From contig UESW01003903.1 in assembly GCA_900491605.1 (NCBI GenBank), forward strand, positions 1,169,363-1,233,362: a stretch of DNA of 64,000 bases. Reading direction: 5' to 3'. Position 1 is the first letter of the stretch. Every line of letters begins with the position of its first letter. This stretch comes from Calamus simplicifolius. Taxonomy: Eukaryota; Streptophyta; Magnoliopsida; Arecales; Arecaceae. Positions 1 through 10,834 of this stretch are shown here, one piece after another. The position numbers were made by a program, and so were the translations under genes. The notes below the pieces were generated by a model that had not been told where the DNA came from, searched no databases, and saw only the letters and a program-made list of their open reading frames with translations.

Positions 1-180
1 GGCCTTGGCCCATCCTCCTCGGCTCCCGCTTCCTAGACGGCCCCATCCTAGGCGGCCTTCCTAGACGGCCCCATCCTAAGCGGCCTTCCTAAACAGCCTT
101 CCTAGGCGGTCCCATCCTAGATGGCCTCATCCCATCGGCCTCTTCCTAGCCGGCTCCTATCCCTTCACCAACCTCCTCTT
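1..180. repeat. GC-rich degenerate short tandem repeat
   Basis: Imperfect repeats built on CCTAG(A/G)CGGCC with CCATCCTAG spacers, in units of roughly 16 to 34 bp, run to about position 160. The array touches the window edge, so its real extent is unknown. It resembles repeats found inside plant LTRs but carries no coding signal. No function can be assigned. Confidence 0.5.
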
Positions 181-1289
181 CACATTCGTCGATGCCAACC
201 CCCGCGACAATCCCGCGGTCACCAACTTGCCACGGAGACGGAATGTTTGTGCTATCGGTTCTCATGATCTTTACAGGCATCTCCACATCAATGATCTAGC
301 CTGCATGCCCGCCATAAAAGAAGATGTTGACTTTGGTTTTCTGGTTGGTAGCCTTTTAGCCATGAGGCGTATAGAGATAGTGCCCCTTCGTGCTTGGGTC
401 CCAGCTGGCGATGTGACTCTTATGTAGGCTTACTAAGGCCTAGGCATTAGAGAAGGATCTAGTGCAGAAGCAATGGAAAAGGAGGGACTACCTTGGAGTC
501 CACCCACGTCAGCAAGCCCCAGGACCTCTCTCTCTCGGCTGAAGTCTCTTCGTAAGCTTTTGGAAGCCGCGGAGAACCGAAGTGCGTGTGGTGGTTTGGA
601 GCGCACGAGATCCTTGCTGTCTTCATCCTGGTCATCCCCCAGTGGCACACCTCTCTCTCTTTCTCATTCTCTGTGCCCCATCTTTGTACTTCCCGGCTCC
701 CAGCCGTCTTAGCGGAAGGCCCTGATTCCTGGCCGTCCTAACCGCCCTCCATGGCAGCCACGTGGCACTCGCTACTCCCCTCGCATGCATGCATGGAAAT
801 GTTCATGGCAACGTGGCAAGCAGGCGTACGAGCGGCGAGGCTTACGTGCATAGGAATCTGCATGCGTGGGGCCCACATGCTTAGCTCCACCATTGTCCAT
901 ACATGCATGAAAAAGGGTACAGGATAATCAAGTGGCCACCCATCTTTGATGGAACAATGCCTATAGCTCTGACATACCATCAGGAAGCAAGCCTCACCAT
1001 TGCTGCCATCATCATAAATGCTCTAAAGTGGCAGCACCTTAAGTCTCACAAACACCAGTCCTGGCATTCCATCTACAAAAGTCATCATTCATCGTCACGC
1101 CCCAACCACTTCAACTAAATGAGTCCCAAAAGTCATGGTTCATCATGAGACTTCACGTGACTCATTCCATCACTAGGTGACAAGGCTCCAAGCTTCCAAG
1201 CAAGCCATACAAAGTCAAAGATGAATAAATTGGGTAAGAGAAACCTCAGACCAGGTAACAACAACAACACTCTAATGCTCATACTCACT
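181..1289. other. Gene-free stretch, no recognised feature
   Basis: Only short open frames without recognisable domains are present. Scattered CT runs occur near 525-535 and 650-665. The 5' part is GC-rich like the preceding repeats and may belong to the same old retroelement as the LTR-like segment that follows. I see no RNA gene or promoter here. Confidence 0.4.
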
Positions 1290-1425
1290 CACAGAGAGCT
1301 CTTCTCTAAGCCTCTCTCTCTTTCGAGCTTTCGCTCATGATTATTGCCCAAAGCACTGACTTGAGCGTCGGAGGGTTCCCGCTGAAATCTTTGGTCCTCG
1401 AAACTTTTTGCAGGCTTTTGACCGA
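1290..1425 (+). mobile_element. Probable LTR remnant of a Ty3/gypsy element
   Basis: A CT-rich stretch is followed by the block ACTGACTTGAGCGTCGGAGG at 1356-1375 and, after a short spacer, TTTTTGCAGG. From memory, this arrangement (a GACTTGAGCGTCGGAGGG core and a downstream TTTGCAGG) is typical of the R/U5 part of plant Tat-type gypsy LTRs. No paired LTR, internal coding region or target duplication can be seen, so this is a relic or a solo-LTR fragment. The call rests on motif recognition only. Confidence 0.35.
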
Positions 1426-2200
1426 AAAGCTCATCGAAAGATCCCAGGCTCATTGGAGAAGGCGACATAATGCTCACAAACATAAGCTTTACAAAGCAAG
1501 AGTTGGTACAGAGTCTTGAAATAATAAACATGCAAGGAGCATTTATTAATCGATTATGACAAGAATAGCTTGTGAAGCTTGCAAACTCAAAAGGAGAAGC
1601 CTCTAGAATTATTGTCCCCTTTTTCCCAACTACACGATTCTGTTGGGAGATCCAAGGATGGATAACTAGTGCATGACCTCATGATGTTCAAGATACCTTG
1701 CAAGATTATCATAAAAATACATTCTCCTGTTGGTCTTCTCATCATTTTTTGTGTTTTTGACTGTCTACAAATTAGTGAGATAGCACATAGAGATTGGAAT
1801 TGAAGATAATCTTGTTTTTCTTCACTCTTCTTTGAAAGCAATAATTCTTTGCTATCAAAAGCCCTACAGATTTTAAAACAATTTTTAAAAGAAAAAAAAA
1901 TGTTTCACCACATATGTTGTTAGGTCCATATCATTCTCCTTCTAGGATTTTTGAAAACAAAAACAAGAAGGCAAAAGGAGTACCGAATGAGCCCTAACTC
2001 AAGCTGTGCAAGAAAGATCTACTATCACCCCCTTATGATTGCCACACTCCACCCATAATTCTCATTAATCAGCCCAGGATATTTTTTAGACAAAACCATG
2101 TAATTTTTTTCTTCGAAATCCTTCTTTTTTTTACAGGCGATTTTACTCTCTAAGCTACCGAAATGAAATCTGGTTTCATATATATACTGCAAAACTAGTT
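1426..2200. other. Gene-free stretch, AT-rich
   Basis: No ORF with recognisable content. Short A- and T-runs occur near 1890 and 2105-2135. It lies 3' of the minus-strand gene at 2231-2709, so its right end may hold that gene's 3' untranslated region and polyadenylation site; no clear signal was identified. Confidence 0.3.
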
Positions 2201-2230
2201 GCTATGGAGAGAAGCAAAGAGATTTTACCT

Positions 2231-2709
2231 TTAGGTCCAGCGACAGAGCCAGGTGGGGTCGAAGAAGAGCAGCGAGAGGAGAGCGAGGTTCGGGAGGGCG
2301 AAGACCAATATAGGCGGGACGCGGAAGCCGAGGCGTCCCCGCCTCAGCCGCCTCCGGAAGTAGGCCCGGCGCTCCTCGGGGCCCCAGCGGGGCGGCGCGG
2401 CGTGGACGGCGGAGGAGAGGATGAGGGGCGGGGGCTGCTGGAAGGGGCACTTGGAGCGCCAGGAGGAGCCGGGGAGGCCGAGGCGGGCGGCGCGGGAGAG
2501 GAAGACAGAGAAGGACCACCGGAGGAGAGGGGAAGGAAAGGAGAGGAGGAGGGGCAGAGGAAGGGAGGGTAGTCCCAGCGGAGGAAGCAGGGGACGTGGG
2601 ACGCGACGAAGAGCTGGGAGTGGAGAGAGGGGGCGGTGGTGGGGTGGGTCAGGATGTGGGTGAGGGCATGGATTCTTTGTTCCCAGCTCGGACCGCTGCT
2701 TCCCTCCAT
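2231..2709 (-). CDS. Small conserved plant protein of unknown function, frameshifted
   Basis: Two GC-rich minus-strand frames join into one plausible protein of about 160 residues. From the ATG at 2709 the first frame reads MEGSSGPSWEQRIHALTHIL, then a segment ending near WDYPPFLC. The adjacent frame then supplies LLRWSFSVFLSRAARLGLPG, SWRSKCPFQQPPPLIL, an Arg-rich patch (RRAYFRRRLRRGRLG), a hydrophobic tail (ALPNLALLSLLFF) and a TAA at 2231-2233. I recall this order (ALTHILT, SWRSKCP, QQPPPLIL, basic patch, hydrophobic C-terminus) from an intronless, plant-specific family with no assigned function. The late hydrophobic stretch could be a membrane anchor. The frames are offset by one base, with the change within about 2530-2570, a C/T-homopolymer-rich tract. 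That could be a sequencing or assembly error, or a real inactivating indel. The GC-rich coding against AT-rich flanks supports a real gene. Confidence 0.5.
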
Positions 2710-2889
2710 GGCCACGAGAAGAGAGTAAAAGAGAGATAGAGGTCGAAAGGAGAGGACGCAAGCCCGGGTAGATGCTGGGTTGGGTCATGGGTGTGTCTCC
2801 GCCGTTAGCAATCAATTGGCTAAAAACTCTGTATTAATTTGAATATTTAAACTCTCGTTGTCGTAGGGGCTTTGTTATAATTTCTCTAA

Positions 2890-3208
2890 GTTAGTGTTTG
2901 AAACGAGGATAAAAGGAGATATACAAGAAATATTTCTTCTTATTTTTAAAAATCATAACTATAAGGGATAAATGGAATAAAGTTAATCAAATGAATAATC
3001 TATGGTTAATTATGGAATATCTCCTTAATTTATTCCCTATAAAATAGTTGGTTATCCCTCCAAATAAAACTAAAAAAAAGTTATCCTATGGATTTATCTT
3101 TTTGCATTTGATATGATCAATGGGATAGCTAAAGGATATCCCAAGGGATAGTCGAGGTAACTTTCGTACACTTATTTATGAATAATATTTTTTCTACCAA
3201 ACACTACC
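2890..3208. mobile_element. Tourist-like MITE, copy A
   Basis: Terminal inverted repeats are GTTAGTGTTTGAAA at the left and the reverse complement of GGTAGTGTTTGGTAG at the right. The element is flanked by TAA on both sides (2887-2889 and 3209-3211). The interior matches the other copies in this window, including GATATGATCAATGGGATAG and TTATCCTATGGATTTA. A 3-bp TWA duplication and a TGTTTG-type terminus are features of Tourist-like (PIF/Harbinger) MITEs. It encodes nothing. Confidence 0.8.
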
Positions 3209-4085
3209 TAACCATTTTTTATCGATACTTTGCAGTAAACGTGGGGCTTGGTTATCAACAAAGGTTAAAAACTTGAAACTCAAGGACTTGCATTGCATGC
3301 GATTGAACGTTTCATTTTGGATTTAAAAAGTAATAATACCACTTCAGTTCTCTCCCCTCCCCTCCCCTCCCCTGCCTGCCTTTTTCTAGCTCCTCATGGA
3401 ATCCATGACGCCACGGTTCCTTTCAATTCCTAAGCCTTTGTATCATGGATCCAATGGAAGTCTTTTTTTTTCTGAATGACGTCTGCACTGGTGGTCCCAG
3501 TTTACTACTACTGATCTGTAAAGTTGCTCTTAGTAGAAGAACTTCATAGATTACTACTGGAAGTCTTCATGTTTGTCGTTATCTTCATGCGCTTCTTCTT
3601 CTATGTGGGTCAAGTGGTGAGCTAGCAGCTAAGATGACAGAACCAGCAGCAGCGATGTCACAGCAACCTACCACAAAGAGGCATGAAGCATCATGGGCTT
3701 GCATGCATCGATCTTTTCATCAAGGTGGAGACCTTCGCATTTTATCATTGATACAAAATCGCCAACCGTTTTTATTTATTAGTGAATAAATTGATTGTTC
3801 TCATCATTTAGCTTTTGAGTACGGCTTGAAAGTTTTGTTCAGGGGCCCATAATAGATATTTTTTCTTGTGACGAAGTGTTAATGTCACAGTGTCTCTTAA
3901 TGCATTGAAGTTTTATCCATCAAAATTCATGAGAATGTTGGGGAACCACCGAACAACTTGATTTGGACGCTCTTGGACTCTGTTGACCAGTGATGATTTA
4001 TGTAAGAGACCTGCCAGCCATCGGTAGTTGGAGGGAAGAACTTGATCACAGAACTCAAGTCCAAAACGCAAGGACATGCATGCAC

Positions 4086-4119
<34 letters not shown>

Positions 4120-5497
4120 CAAGACTTGGACTTAGTGAAAGCAGGATTTGTTGTTGTAGTTAAATTCATTTTTGAGGAACAAAATGTTTTCTAAGGAGCG
4201 AAATGGAAACACAATAGCAAATTTAGTACATTACCAATATTATTTTAGGCCAATAGATACTGTATTGCAATAGGAACCTATAGTAGAAAGAAGAATCAAC
4301 AAAGAAGTAACTAAAAGAAAAATAATAAAAAAATTTATAAGAATATATAATAGCTTGATCTGATTAATCTACATTTATTCGATAAAAACTAAAATAATTT
4401 TATAAAATAATTACCGGAGATTACAAAATTCCCTTACGAAATATTAAATCCTCTTGCATCCAATAGAATCCTCTCATTAGATCCCTTAATAATCTTTAAA
4501 TTATTTAAATAAAAATATACAGTATTTTACATTGACTGATGTTCGTATTCTCTATATCTATAAAAATATATTAGATCATATCAATATTAGGCTCATTGTC
4601 ATATCAAGCTCTATATCATACCAGAACATATCTATTTAGGGCTATATCCATATCTAGTTTGTGGACATTAAATTAAAACATCATGGCTATTCATAACTTA
4701 AACATTGATAAAAACAGAGCTTATGGATTTTTCTTTTAGGGAGAAGGCACTTGTATATGGAAATTTTACCAGCTAAACCATTATCCAAAGGGGGATAAAT
4801 TATTTCTAGATCTGGAAGGCACAGTGTTCTTCTTGGAAGAATTTGAACTGGGATGAGATCTAGTTTGAGAGAGCTCTATAGTTTCTAAGCATCAATTGTC
4901 TCAGATTTAGACAGACTTAATACATTTCAGATCATTTTTTTCTTTTCATGATGTTGATTGAGGACACCTTATGAATAGTAATGGGCAATTAAATATGGCA
5001 TTGTGAAATGATTGAACTTTTCAGAACAATGTTGAAAAATAAGTAGATGATCCCTACTTTTAAATATTGTTGCCAGCAATGCAAGATGAACGAGGTGGGA
5101 TGCCGAGTGCATTCAGCAAATTTATTTGTTCACCCATTCAACCTCGGCGAAGTACTTTCTTAAACAATTTTATCCTGAAGCCATCAACTCCGTTTATGTA
5201 TAAAGTTTTTTTTTAACTTAAATAAAAAAAAAAGATACAATTAATTGATGATCAGTATAAAATTATAATCACATTATGTTAAAAAAATTAGAGCATTTAA
5301 ATATAAAAAAGAAGAAGATTTGTAGCACTTTATTCTAAGAATTCTGTTTGAAAGCATTTTGAAGCCTCAATGAGCTGTAATGATTGGCCTAGTCATGGCT
5401 TGAATATTCTTCATGTCCATATATTAAACTTTTAGTTCTTTATCTCTAAGTATTTTAGACCCAATAAATCATTAGGTTATGGACATGATATCCTTTA
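3209..5497. other. Gene-free AT-rich stretch with microsatellites
   Basis: No supportable coding region. Visible features are CCCT repeats near 3353-3373, a (GA)n run at 4088-4117 and several A/T homopolymers. The ORF-like frames around 3913-4169 are made mostly by the GA run and have no domain similarity I can see. Confidence 0.5.
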
Positions 5498-5840
5498 GGT
5501 AGTGTTTGAAATAGGGGATAAGAGTGGATATCCAAGGGATATCCCCTCTTATTTCCAAAAGCCATAACCATAAGGGATAGCTGGGAATAAAGTTAACCAA
5601 AGGGATAATCCATGGTTAATCATGGTTAACCATGGGATATCCCTCAATTTATTCCCTAGAGAATGCAGGAATAGCTGATTATCCCTCCAAATAAAAGTAA
5701 AAAAAAGTTATCCTATGGATTTACCTTTTGTATTTGATATGATCAATGGGATAGTCAAGGGATATCCCTAGGGATAGCCGGGGACAAACTCTATCCCGTA
5801 CACTTATCCATGGATAATATTTTTTCTATCAAACACTACC
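5498..5840. mobile_element. Tourist-like MITE, copy B (best-preserved)
   Basis: It starts GGTAGTGTTTGAAATAGGGG and ends TTCTATCAAACACTACC, with TTA duplicated at 5495-5497 and 5841-5843. The interior is rich in the palindromic words CCATGGTTAACCATGG and GGGATATCCC. It is a good reference copy for the nested cluster at 8366-9658. Noncoding. Confidence 0.85.
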
Positions 5841-6496
5841 TTACTGTTTGTGATTTGATTTTATGAATATGTTACTAATAATTTGCTATACATCACCAAT
5901 ACCTAACTCGTTCTCAGAGAGAGAAAGACAGAGAAGTCTATGGCTACCTTCTTGGGAGAACATTAAATGATTGGGCCTTATTTTAAAAGAAATTATCTGT
6001 AATTGATTAACTTAGAAATTATTTCAACTTCATAATCTAATATAAATATACATTACTACGAGCTCTTTCATACTTCATCCAAATCTAAAGCACAATTCAA
6101 TCTATAGTGTCCTCTAATCTATAAGGGCTATGTGCTATATCTACTCTGATATTATTTATAACGGTCTAAAATCTCATTCAAAAGACTAATTAGAAAGTAT
6201 TGCTGAAGCTTCTTAATTCTATAAAAATATTTAGAATTCGTCTAATTTATTGTTGATATGGAACTAAATATATACTAGTATAACAAAGTATGGACCAAAC
6301 CTCTCCGGTTGCATAAGTCATCATATTTAACCTATGACTGAGGCCACGCAGGGATGTGCGAAGCAATTAGGTGCTTAAGTTTATGCTTCACTTCAACCCC
6401 TTCACATGTTATCATAAAGATCTGGCTGGCACTTGACCTCTCAAAGCTTTGTTGGCTGGTATAGAGGGCATAAAAAACCTAGCATTTGGTCTTCAA
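5841..6496. other. Gene-free stretch holding one arm of a dispersed repeat pair
   Basis: No gene seen. The segment at about 6160-6290 ends in AACTAAATATATACTAGT. The same end, with similar preceding text, occurs at about 8038-8056, so both look like old copies of one dispersed repeat. The family is not identified. Confidence 0.35.
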
Positions 6497-7068
6497 GGAA
6501 GCTTCTATTTGCACCACAAAAGTTGCTCGGTACACCCCTTAAATTTTTTTAAAAAAATTTAATTTCTAAACTATCCTTGAAACATTTGCCTCCCCTCCTT
6601 CGATTCGCTCCGACACCCTCCCCCGGTTTCGCTCCGGCAGCCCCCTGGCTTTCCCTCCTCCTTTGGTTCGCTTCGATAGCCCCCCCGCTTCTTCCCTTTT
6701 CCGTTCGCTTTGACAGACCCCATTCCTTCAGTTCGCTTCGACAGCCCTTCCCCCGGCTTTCCTCCTTTTCTGTTCGTTCCAGTCCCCCCTCCTTCCCTTC
6801 CCCTCTTTGAGCATCGAGGCAAAGGAAAGTCGGAAGGGAGGTCTATGCTCGAAAGGAGGGGTCGCCGGAGCAAACAGGGGAGGGAAGGAAGCCGAGGGGG
6901 GCTGTCAAAGTGAACCCGGGGGGGGGGGGGGGGGGGGGGGGTGGGGGAGCTACCGGAGCGAAGCATACGAGGGAGGAAAGCGAGGGTTATAAGAATAGTT
7001 CAGAAATTAAACTTTTTTACAAAAATTGAGTGTACTGAGTAATTTTTGCGGTGCAAATAGAAGCTTCC
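6497..7068. mobile_element. Mutator-like MITE with long TIRs and a G24 tract
   Basis: Both ends read GGAAGCTTCTATTTGCACC (right end as reverse complement), and similarity continues inward for about 80 bp through (A/C)AAAA(A/G)TT(A/G)CTC(A/G)GTACAC. Flanks GGTCTTCAA (6488-6496) and GGCCTTGAA (7069-7077) agree at 7 of 9 positions, fitting the 9-bp duplication made by Mutator-like transposases. The interior is a GC-rich foldback. The left half has degenerate tandem words such as TTCGCTTCGACAGCCC, and the right half carries their complement (GGGCTGTCAAAGTGAACCC), followed by 24 consecutive G at 6918-6941. The open frames through it are low-complexity and are not genes. Confidence 0.75.
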
Positions 7069-8365
7069 GGCCTTGAATTATATGGTCTCCCCTTCGCATT
7101 CTGATATGCTTCCCTGTGAAGCATGGCTGAACCAAAACCGATCCATGATTGATGGAGGAAATATTTGGAGCAAGGGGTTGCATCAGGTGAGAGGTAAAGG
7201 AGAAGGGCTTTGATTAGGGTTAAATATGCCGTCAAAAAGAAATAGTGATATATTAATGTTATCATGTAGGAAGTGGTCTCAAAAAGATTTGTGTTAAAGT
7301 GATCTATAAAGTTTTTGACTTCATAATGGAATATACTTTTCTTATAATTAAAATTGTTCAAACAGGCATTAGTTTTTCTTTGCAATTAATATTAATTAAG
7401 GAAGCAAAAATCAAACATTTATATATGCTAACAGTTGGTATGCTGAAGAGGTCTGTTCAACTCTTAATGGCACGCATATTCACAATAAAAATATTAAAAT
7501 AAAAGTTTTTATTAAAATGTAATTGTTAAATACTTGTTCCTTATAATTATTAAATGTAAAAAAAATCAATATTGACTCTAATAGTTTATAAAAATGAGAA
7601 TTCTTGCACCATTTTTTACTTATATTTTTCAAGCCTTCATATCTTTCTCTACAGTTTTTTTTAAAGGATTTAGATCACAATTTAGGATCTTATCTAAAAA
7701 AGACTTATTAAAAAATATTATTTAGGTTTCTTAACCATATATAAGTCTTCAATATCTACTTGGAGCATATTTGATATAAAACTAAACACATAAAGCTTTC
7801 TCATACTTTTTTATTTAAATCTTGACATTATTGGTAGAGTAAATGTTTAAATTTAGATACAAATCTAATTAAATTCAATCGTAAATATTATCCATCCATA
7901 TATAACATCCGTATGAGCCATGTGTTGGGTTCGCATTAATATCCATTATTACACCCCATGATTTCATCTAAAATATATTTAAAAATATATTATTTAGGTT
8001 TTTTTAATGATTTATTTAAGTATTCAAGATCATGGAAACTAAATATATACTAGTTTTAATTTATTGCTTATGTGAGAGTTAAGTTCCAACGCTGTTGATA
8101 TTTTCACTTGCATTACTTATCCAACATAGTCCGCTAGAACATTTGATTATCTGATCCAACAAACAAGGAGATTAGGTTTTTGGTGCAAAATCTCATTAAT
8201 TTCTTGGAAATCATATTCATGTAAAGCATAAAGTTGAATCAGGTCAGGTGGTTTCAGGCTACTTAGTGTTGGTTGCAATTGAATGACCCATGCTTGAAAC
8301 TAAATTGGTTTAGGGATCCATCTTGAACTCAAACAAGCCATTTTATAATCAGGATGGTGCTTTTA
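7069..8365. other. Gene-free AT-rich stretch
   Basis: No recognisable protein, RNA gene or array. The region contains the second copy (ending about 8056) of the dispersed repeat noted at 6160-6290. Open frames at 7017-7502 have no domain content. Confidence 0.4.
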
Positions 8366-8441
8366 GGTAGTGTTTGAAATAGAAAATAAGAGGGGATATT
8401 CCCTGTATATCCGCTCTTATTTTTAAAAGTCATAACTATAA

Positions 8442-8777
8442 GGTAATGTTTGATAAAAAAAATATATCCATGAATAAGTGTACGGGATAGAGTTTATTCC
8501 CTGACTATCCCTAGGGATATCCTTTGGCTATCCCATTGATCATGTCAAATGCAATAAAGTAAATCCATAGGATAACTTTTTTTTAACCCTTATTTGGAGG
8601 GATAACCAGCTATTCCTATATTTTTTAGGGAATAAATTGAGGGGATAACCTATGTTTAACCATGAATTATCCCTTTGGTTAACTTTATTCCCAGCTATCC
8701 CTTATAGTTATGGCTTTTGGGAATAAGAAGAGATATCCCCTGCATATCCCCTTTTATTCCCTATTTCAAACACTACC
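8442..8777. mobile_element. Nested Tourist-like MITE 1
   Basis: The ends are GGTAATGTTTGATAA and TTTCAAACACTACC. It lies in opposite orientation to the host copy. Flanks are TAA (8439-8441) and TGA (8778-8780), a 3-bp duplication with one change. Host sequence resumes directly afterwards (ATAACTATA before, GGGATAGCAAGG after). Confidence 0.8.
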
Positions 8778-8859
8778 TGAGGGATAGCAAGGAATAAAGT
8801 TAACCAAAGGGATAACCCATGGTTAAAATCATGGGTTATCCCTTCAATTTATTCCCTAA

Positions 8860-9185
8860 GGTAGTGTTTGATAGGAAAAATATTATCCATGGATAAGTGT
8901 ACGGGATAGAGTTTATCCCCTAGCTATCCCTAGGGATATCCCTTTACTATCCCATTGATCATATCAAATGCAAAAGGTAAATCCATAGGATAACCTTTTT
9001 TTACTCTTATTTGGAGGGATAACCAGCTATTCCTGCATTCTCTAGGGAATAAATTGAGGGGATATCCCATGGTTAACCATGGTTAACCATGGATTATCCT
9101 TTGGTTAACTTTATTCTCTGCTATCCCTTATAGTTATGGCTTTTGGCTCTGATATCCCCTCTTATCCCCTATTTCAAACACTACC
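8860..9185. mobile_element. Nested Tourist-like MITE 2
   Basis: The ends are GGTAGTGTTTGATAGG and TTTCAAACACTACC, with TAA at 8857-8859 and 9186-9188. It is inverted relative to the host. It shares one TAA with the next element, which means either that one inserted into the other's target duplication or that both inserted beside each other. Confidence 0.8.
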
Positions 9186-9188
9186 TAA

Positions 9189-9472
9189 GGCACTGTTTGA
9201 TAGCTTTTGGGCTATCCCTGGATAAATGTACATGATAGCATTTATCCAGGGAATAGCTAAGGGGATAAAAACCTTTTTAAAATCACCACTCTGCCATCAA
9301 GGGATAACTTTAGTTATTCCTGGGTTCCCTAGGGAATAAGTTCAGGGGATAACCCATGGGTTATCCTCTCTGATTAAACTTTTTCAGCACTATCCCATGT
9401 AGCTATAGCATTTAGGGATAAGGGAGGATATTCAGGGGATATTCCTCCTTATCCATCATATCAAACAGTGCC
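9189..9472. mobile_element. Nested Tourist-like MITE 3, divergent subfamily
   Basis: The ends are GGCACTGTTTGATAGC and ATATCAAACAGTGCC, with TAA at 9186-9188 and 9473-9475. The interior differs clearly from the GGTAGTG copies, with longer subterminal inverted repeats such as GGGATAAGGGAGGATAT. This makes it a sister subfamily that chose the same TAA site as its neighbour. Confidence 0.8.
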
Positions 9473-9661
9473 TAAAAAATGCAGGAATAGCTAGTTATCC
9501 CTTCAAATAAGAGTTAAAAAAAGTTATCATATGGATTTACCTTTTTGCATTTGATATGATCAATGGGATAGCCAAGAGATATCCCTAGGGATAGCCAGAG
9601 GATAAATTTTATCGCGTACATTTATCCATGAATAATATTTTTTCTATCAAACAGTACCTTA

Positions 9662-10213
9662 TTGTTAATTAGTTAGGATTAGAATGCACAAAACCTCAAA
9701 CCGAGGACTAATTTATCCTCACAGTGGTGGCCAAAACTTGAACTGGGCCTGATAATGATTGCGAGTTGTCATGGGTTTCAAAAGGACTAAATGGGTGCTG
9801 GAAGACAGGGATTGGCGAACAACCCAAGGGGCTGGTGGCCAGGGGGCCATGCCATGGCATTTCCCCCTTATTGACAGGTCATGGGTTTGGGTCCTTTTCA
9901 ATCTTCTCTTATAGCACAAAGCTGTCTTTGAACACTTTAGAGTGGTGAGAGATGGGAAAGCCCTGTTCATGCCTGATATGACCAAGAGAGATCTCCATGC
10001 GACTGATGAATGATGGGCGCGATCCTCGGAGTTGATGGTAGAAGAGGATGGAGTGCATCATAAGAAATGCCGTTCTACCACAACACTCCAAGAGCGTGCT
10101 GAACTTGGATCTCTTAGCAGTAGCAAGGTCCCCATTTTGTCTCCATGGTAGGACCCATAAAGGCAATTATGGAGCTTGTCTTGCACAGTATATATGCATA
10201 ACAGTGGCTATAG

Positions 10214-10250
<37 letters not shown>

Positions 10251-10491
10251 AGATGAGGGTAACATTTCATCAGCAGCTTCAACATTTTGCATTAACTAAT
10301 ATCCATAAAGCAAGGAGACAAAGTCATATGAATGCCGATAGGTTTCCTTGACCCATTCAAGGGATGGAGTTTCTCTTGGTTTATTATTCAGCTATACAAC
10401 GAAAAATCATATTTCTTTGTTTTGTATTTAAAACAAATCATCGTATAAAAGAAAAACTTTGTAACAAATGCAAATAGAGAGAGAAAAAAAA
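9662..10491. other. Gene-free stretch with a CT microsatellite
   Basis: A (CT)n run occupies about 10214-10250. A stretch at 9720-10170 is open in several frames but shows no domain and no consistent coding pattern. The words GGTCATGGGTTTGGGTCC near 9880 recall a pol III B box, but no tRNA or SINE structure could be completed around them. Confidence 0.4.
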
Positions 10492-10834
10492 GGGGCTAAA
10501 ATATACTTTTTGATCTTCAAACATTCACTCGGCATTTATTTAGGTATTTAAATTTTTGATTATTACAATTTAGTTTCTCATATTTTAAGAATGTTGCATT
10601 TTTAATGTTTCATTGCAAAGAGTAGATCAAAATTGATAGAATAATAGATGTGTCTATTGATGAAAATATATAAATGATTAATAGGGTGATACATTAAATA
10701 TTTCATTAATTTTAATCGCTCCAATATAATAGAACATTTGATGTTACGGAATGTTAGGATATAATATTATTAAAATTAAATGAAAGATTAAATTGTAACA
10801 ATTAAAAGTTTGAGGATTAAAAGTATATTTTTAT
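10492..10834. mobile_element. Terminal-inverted-repeat element, family unknown
   Basis: The left arm CTAAAATATACTTTTTGATC continues with CTTCAAAC and, further on, GATTATTACAATTTAGTTTC. The right arm, reverse-complemented, reads TAAAAATATACTTTTAATCC with CTCAAAC and TTGTTACAATTTAATC. The arms are about 80 bp with scattered mismatches. A related single arm lies at 51317-51410. It encodes nothing; it is probably a nonautonomous DNA transposon. Clear target duplications were not found. Confidence 0.55.

Larger units (their letters stand above)
8366..9658. mobile_element. Tourist-like MITE host split by three nested MITEs
   Basis: The left end GGTAGTGTTTGAAATAG follows TTA (8363-8365). The right end TTCTATCAAACAGTACC precedes TTA (9659-9661). 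Read without the insertions, the pieces 8366-8441, 8778-8859 and 9473-9658 line up in order with copy B at 5498-5840. Three other elements occupy the gaps (8442-8777, 8860-9185, 9189-9472). The host is therefore the oldest insertion of the cluster. Confidence 0.8.

Noticed and set aside
6571..6966. 131-codon minus-strand frame inside the foldback element
   Set aside because: Low-complexity Pro/Arg/Gly reading of a GC-rich palindrome and the G-run, with no domain.
9720..9910. tRNA or SINE-like B box (GGTCATGGGTTTGGGTCC)
   Set aside because: No A box, cloverleaf or A-tail with target duplication could be fitted around it.
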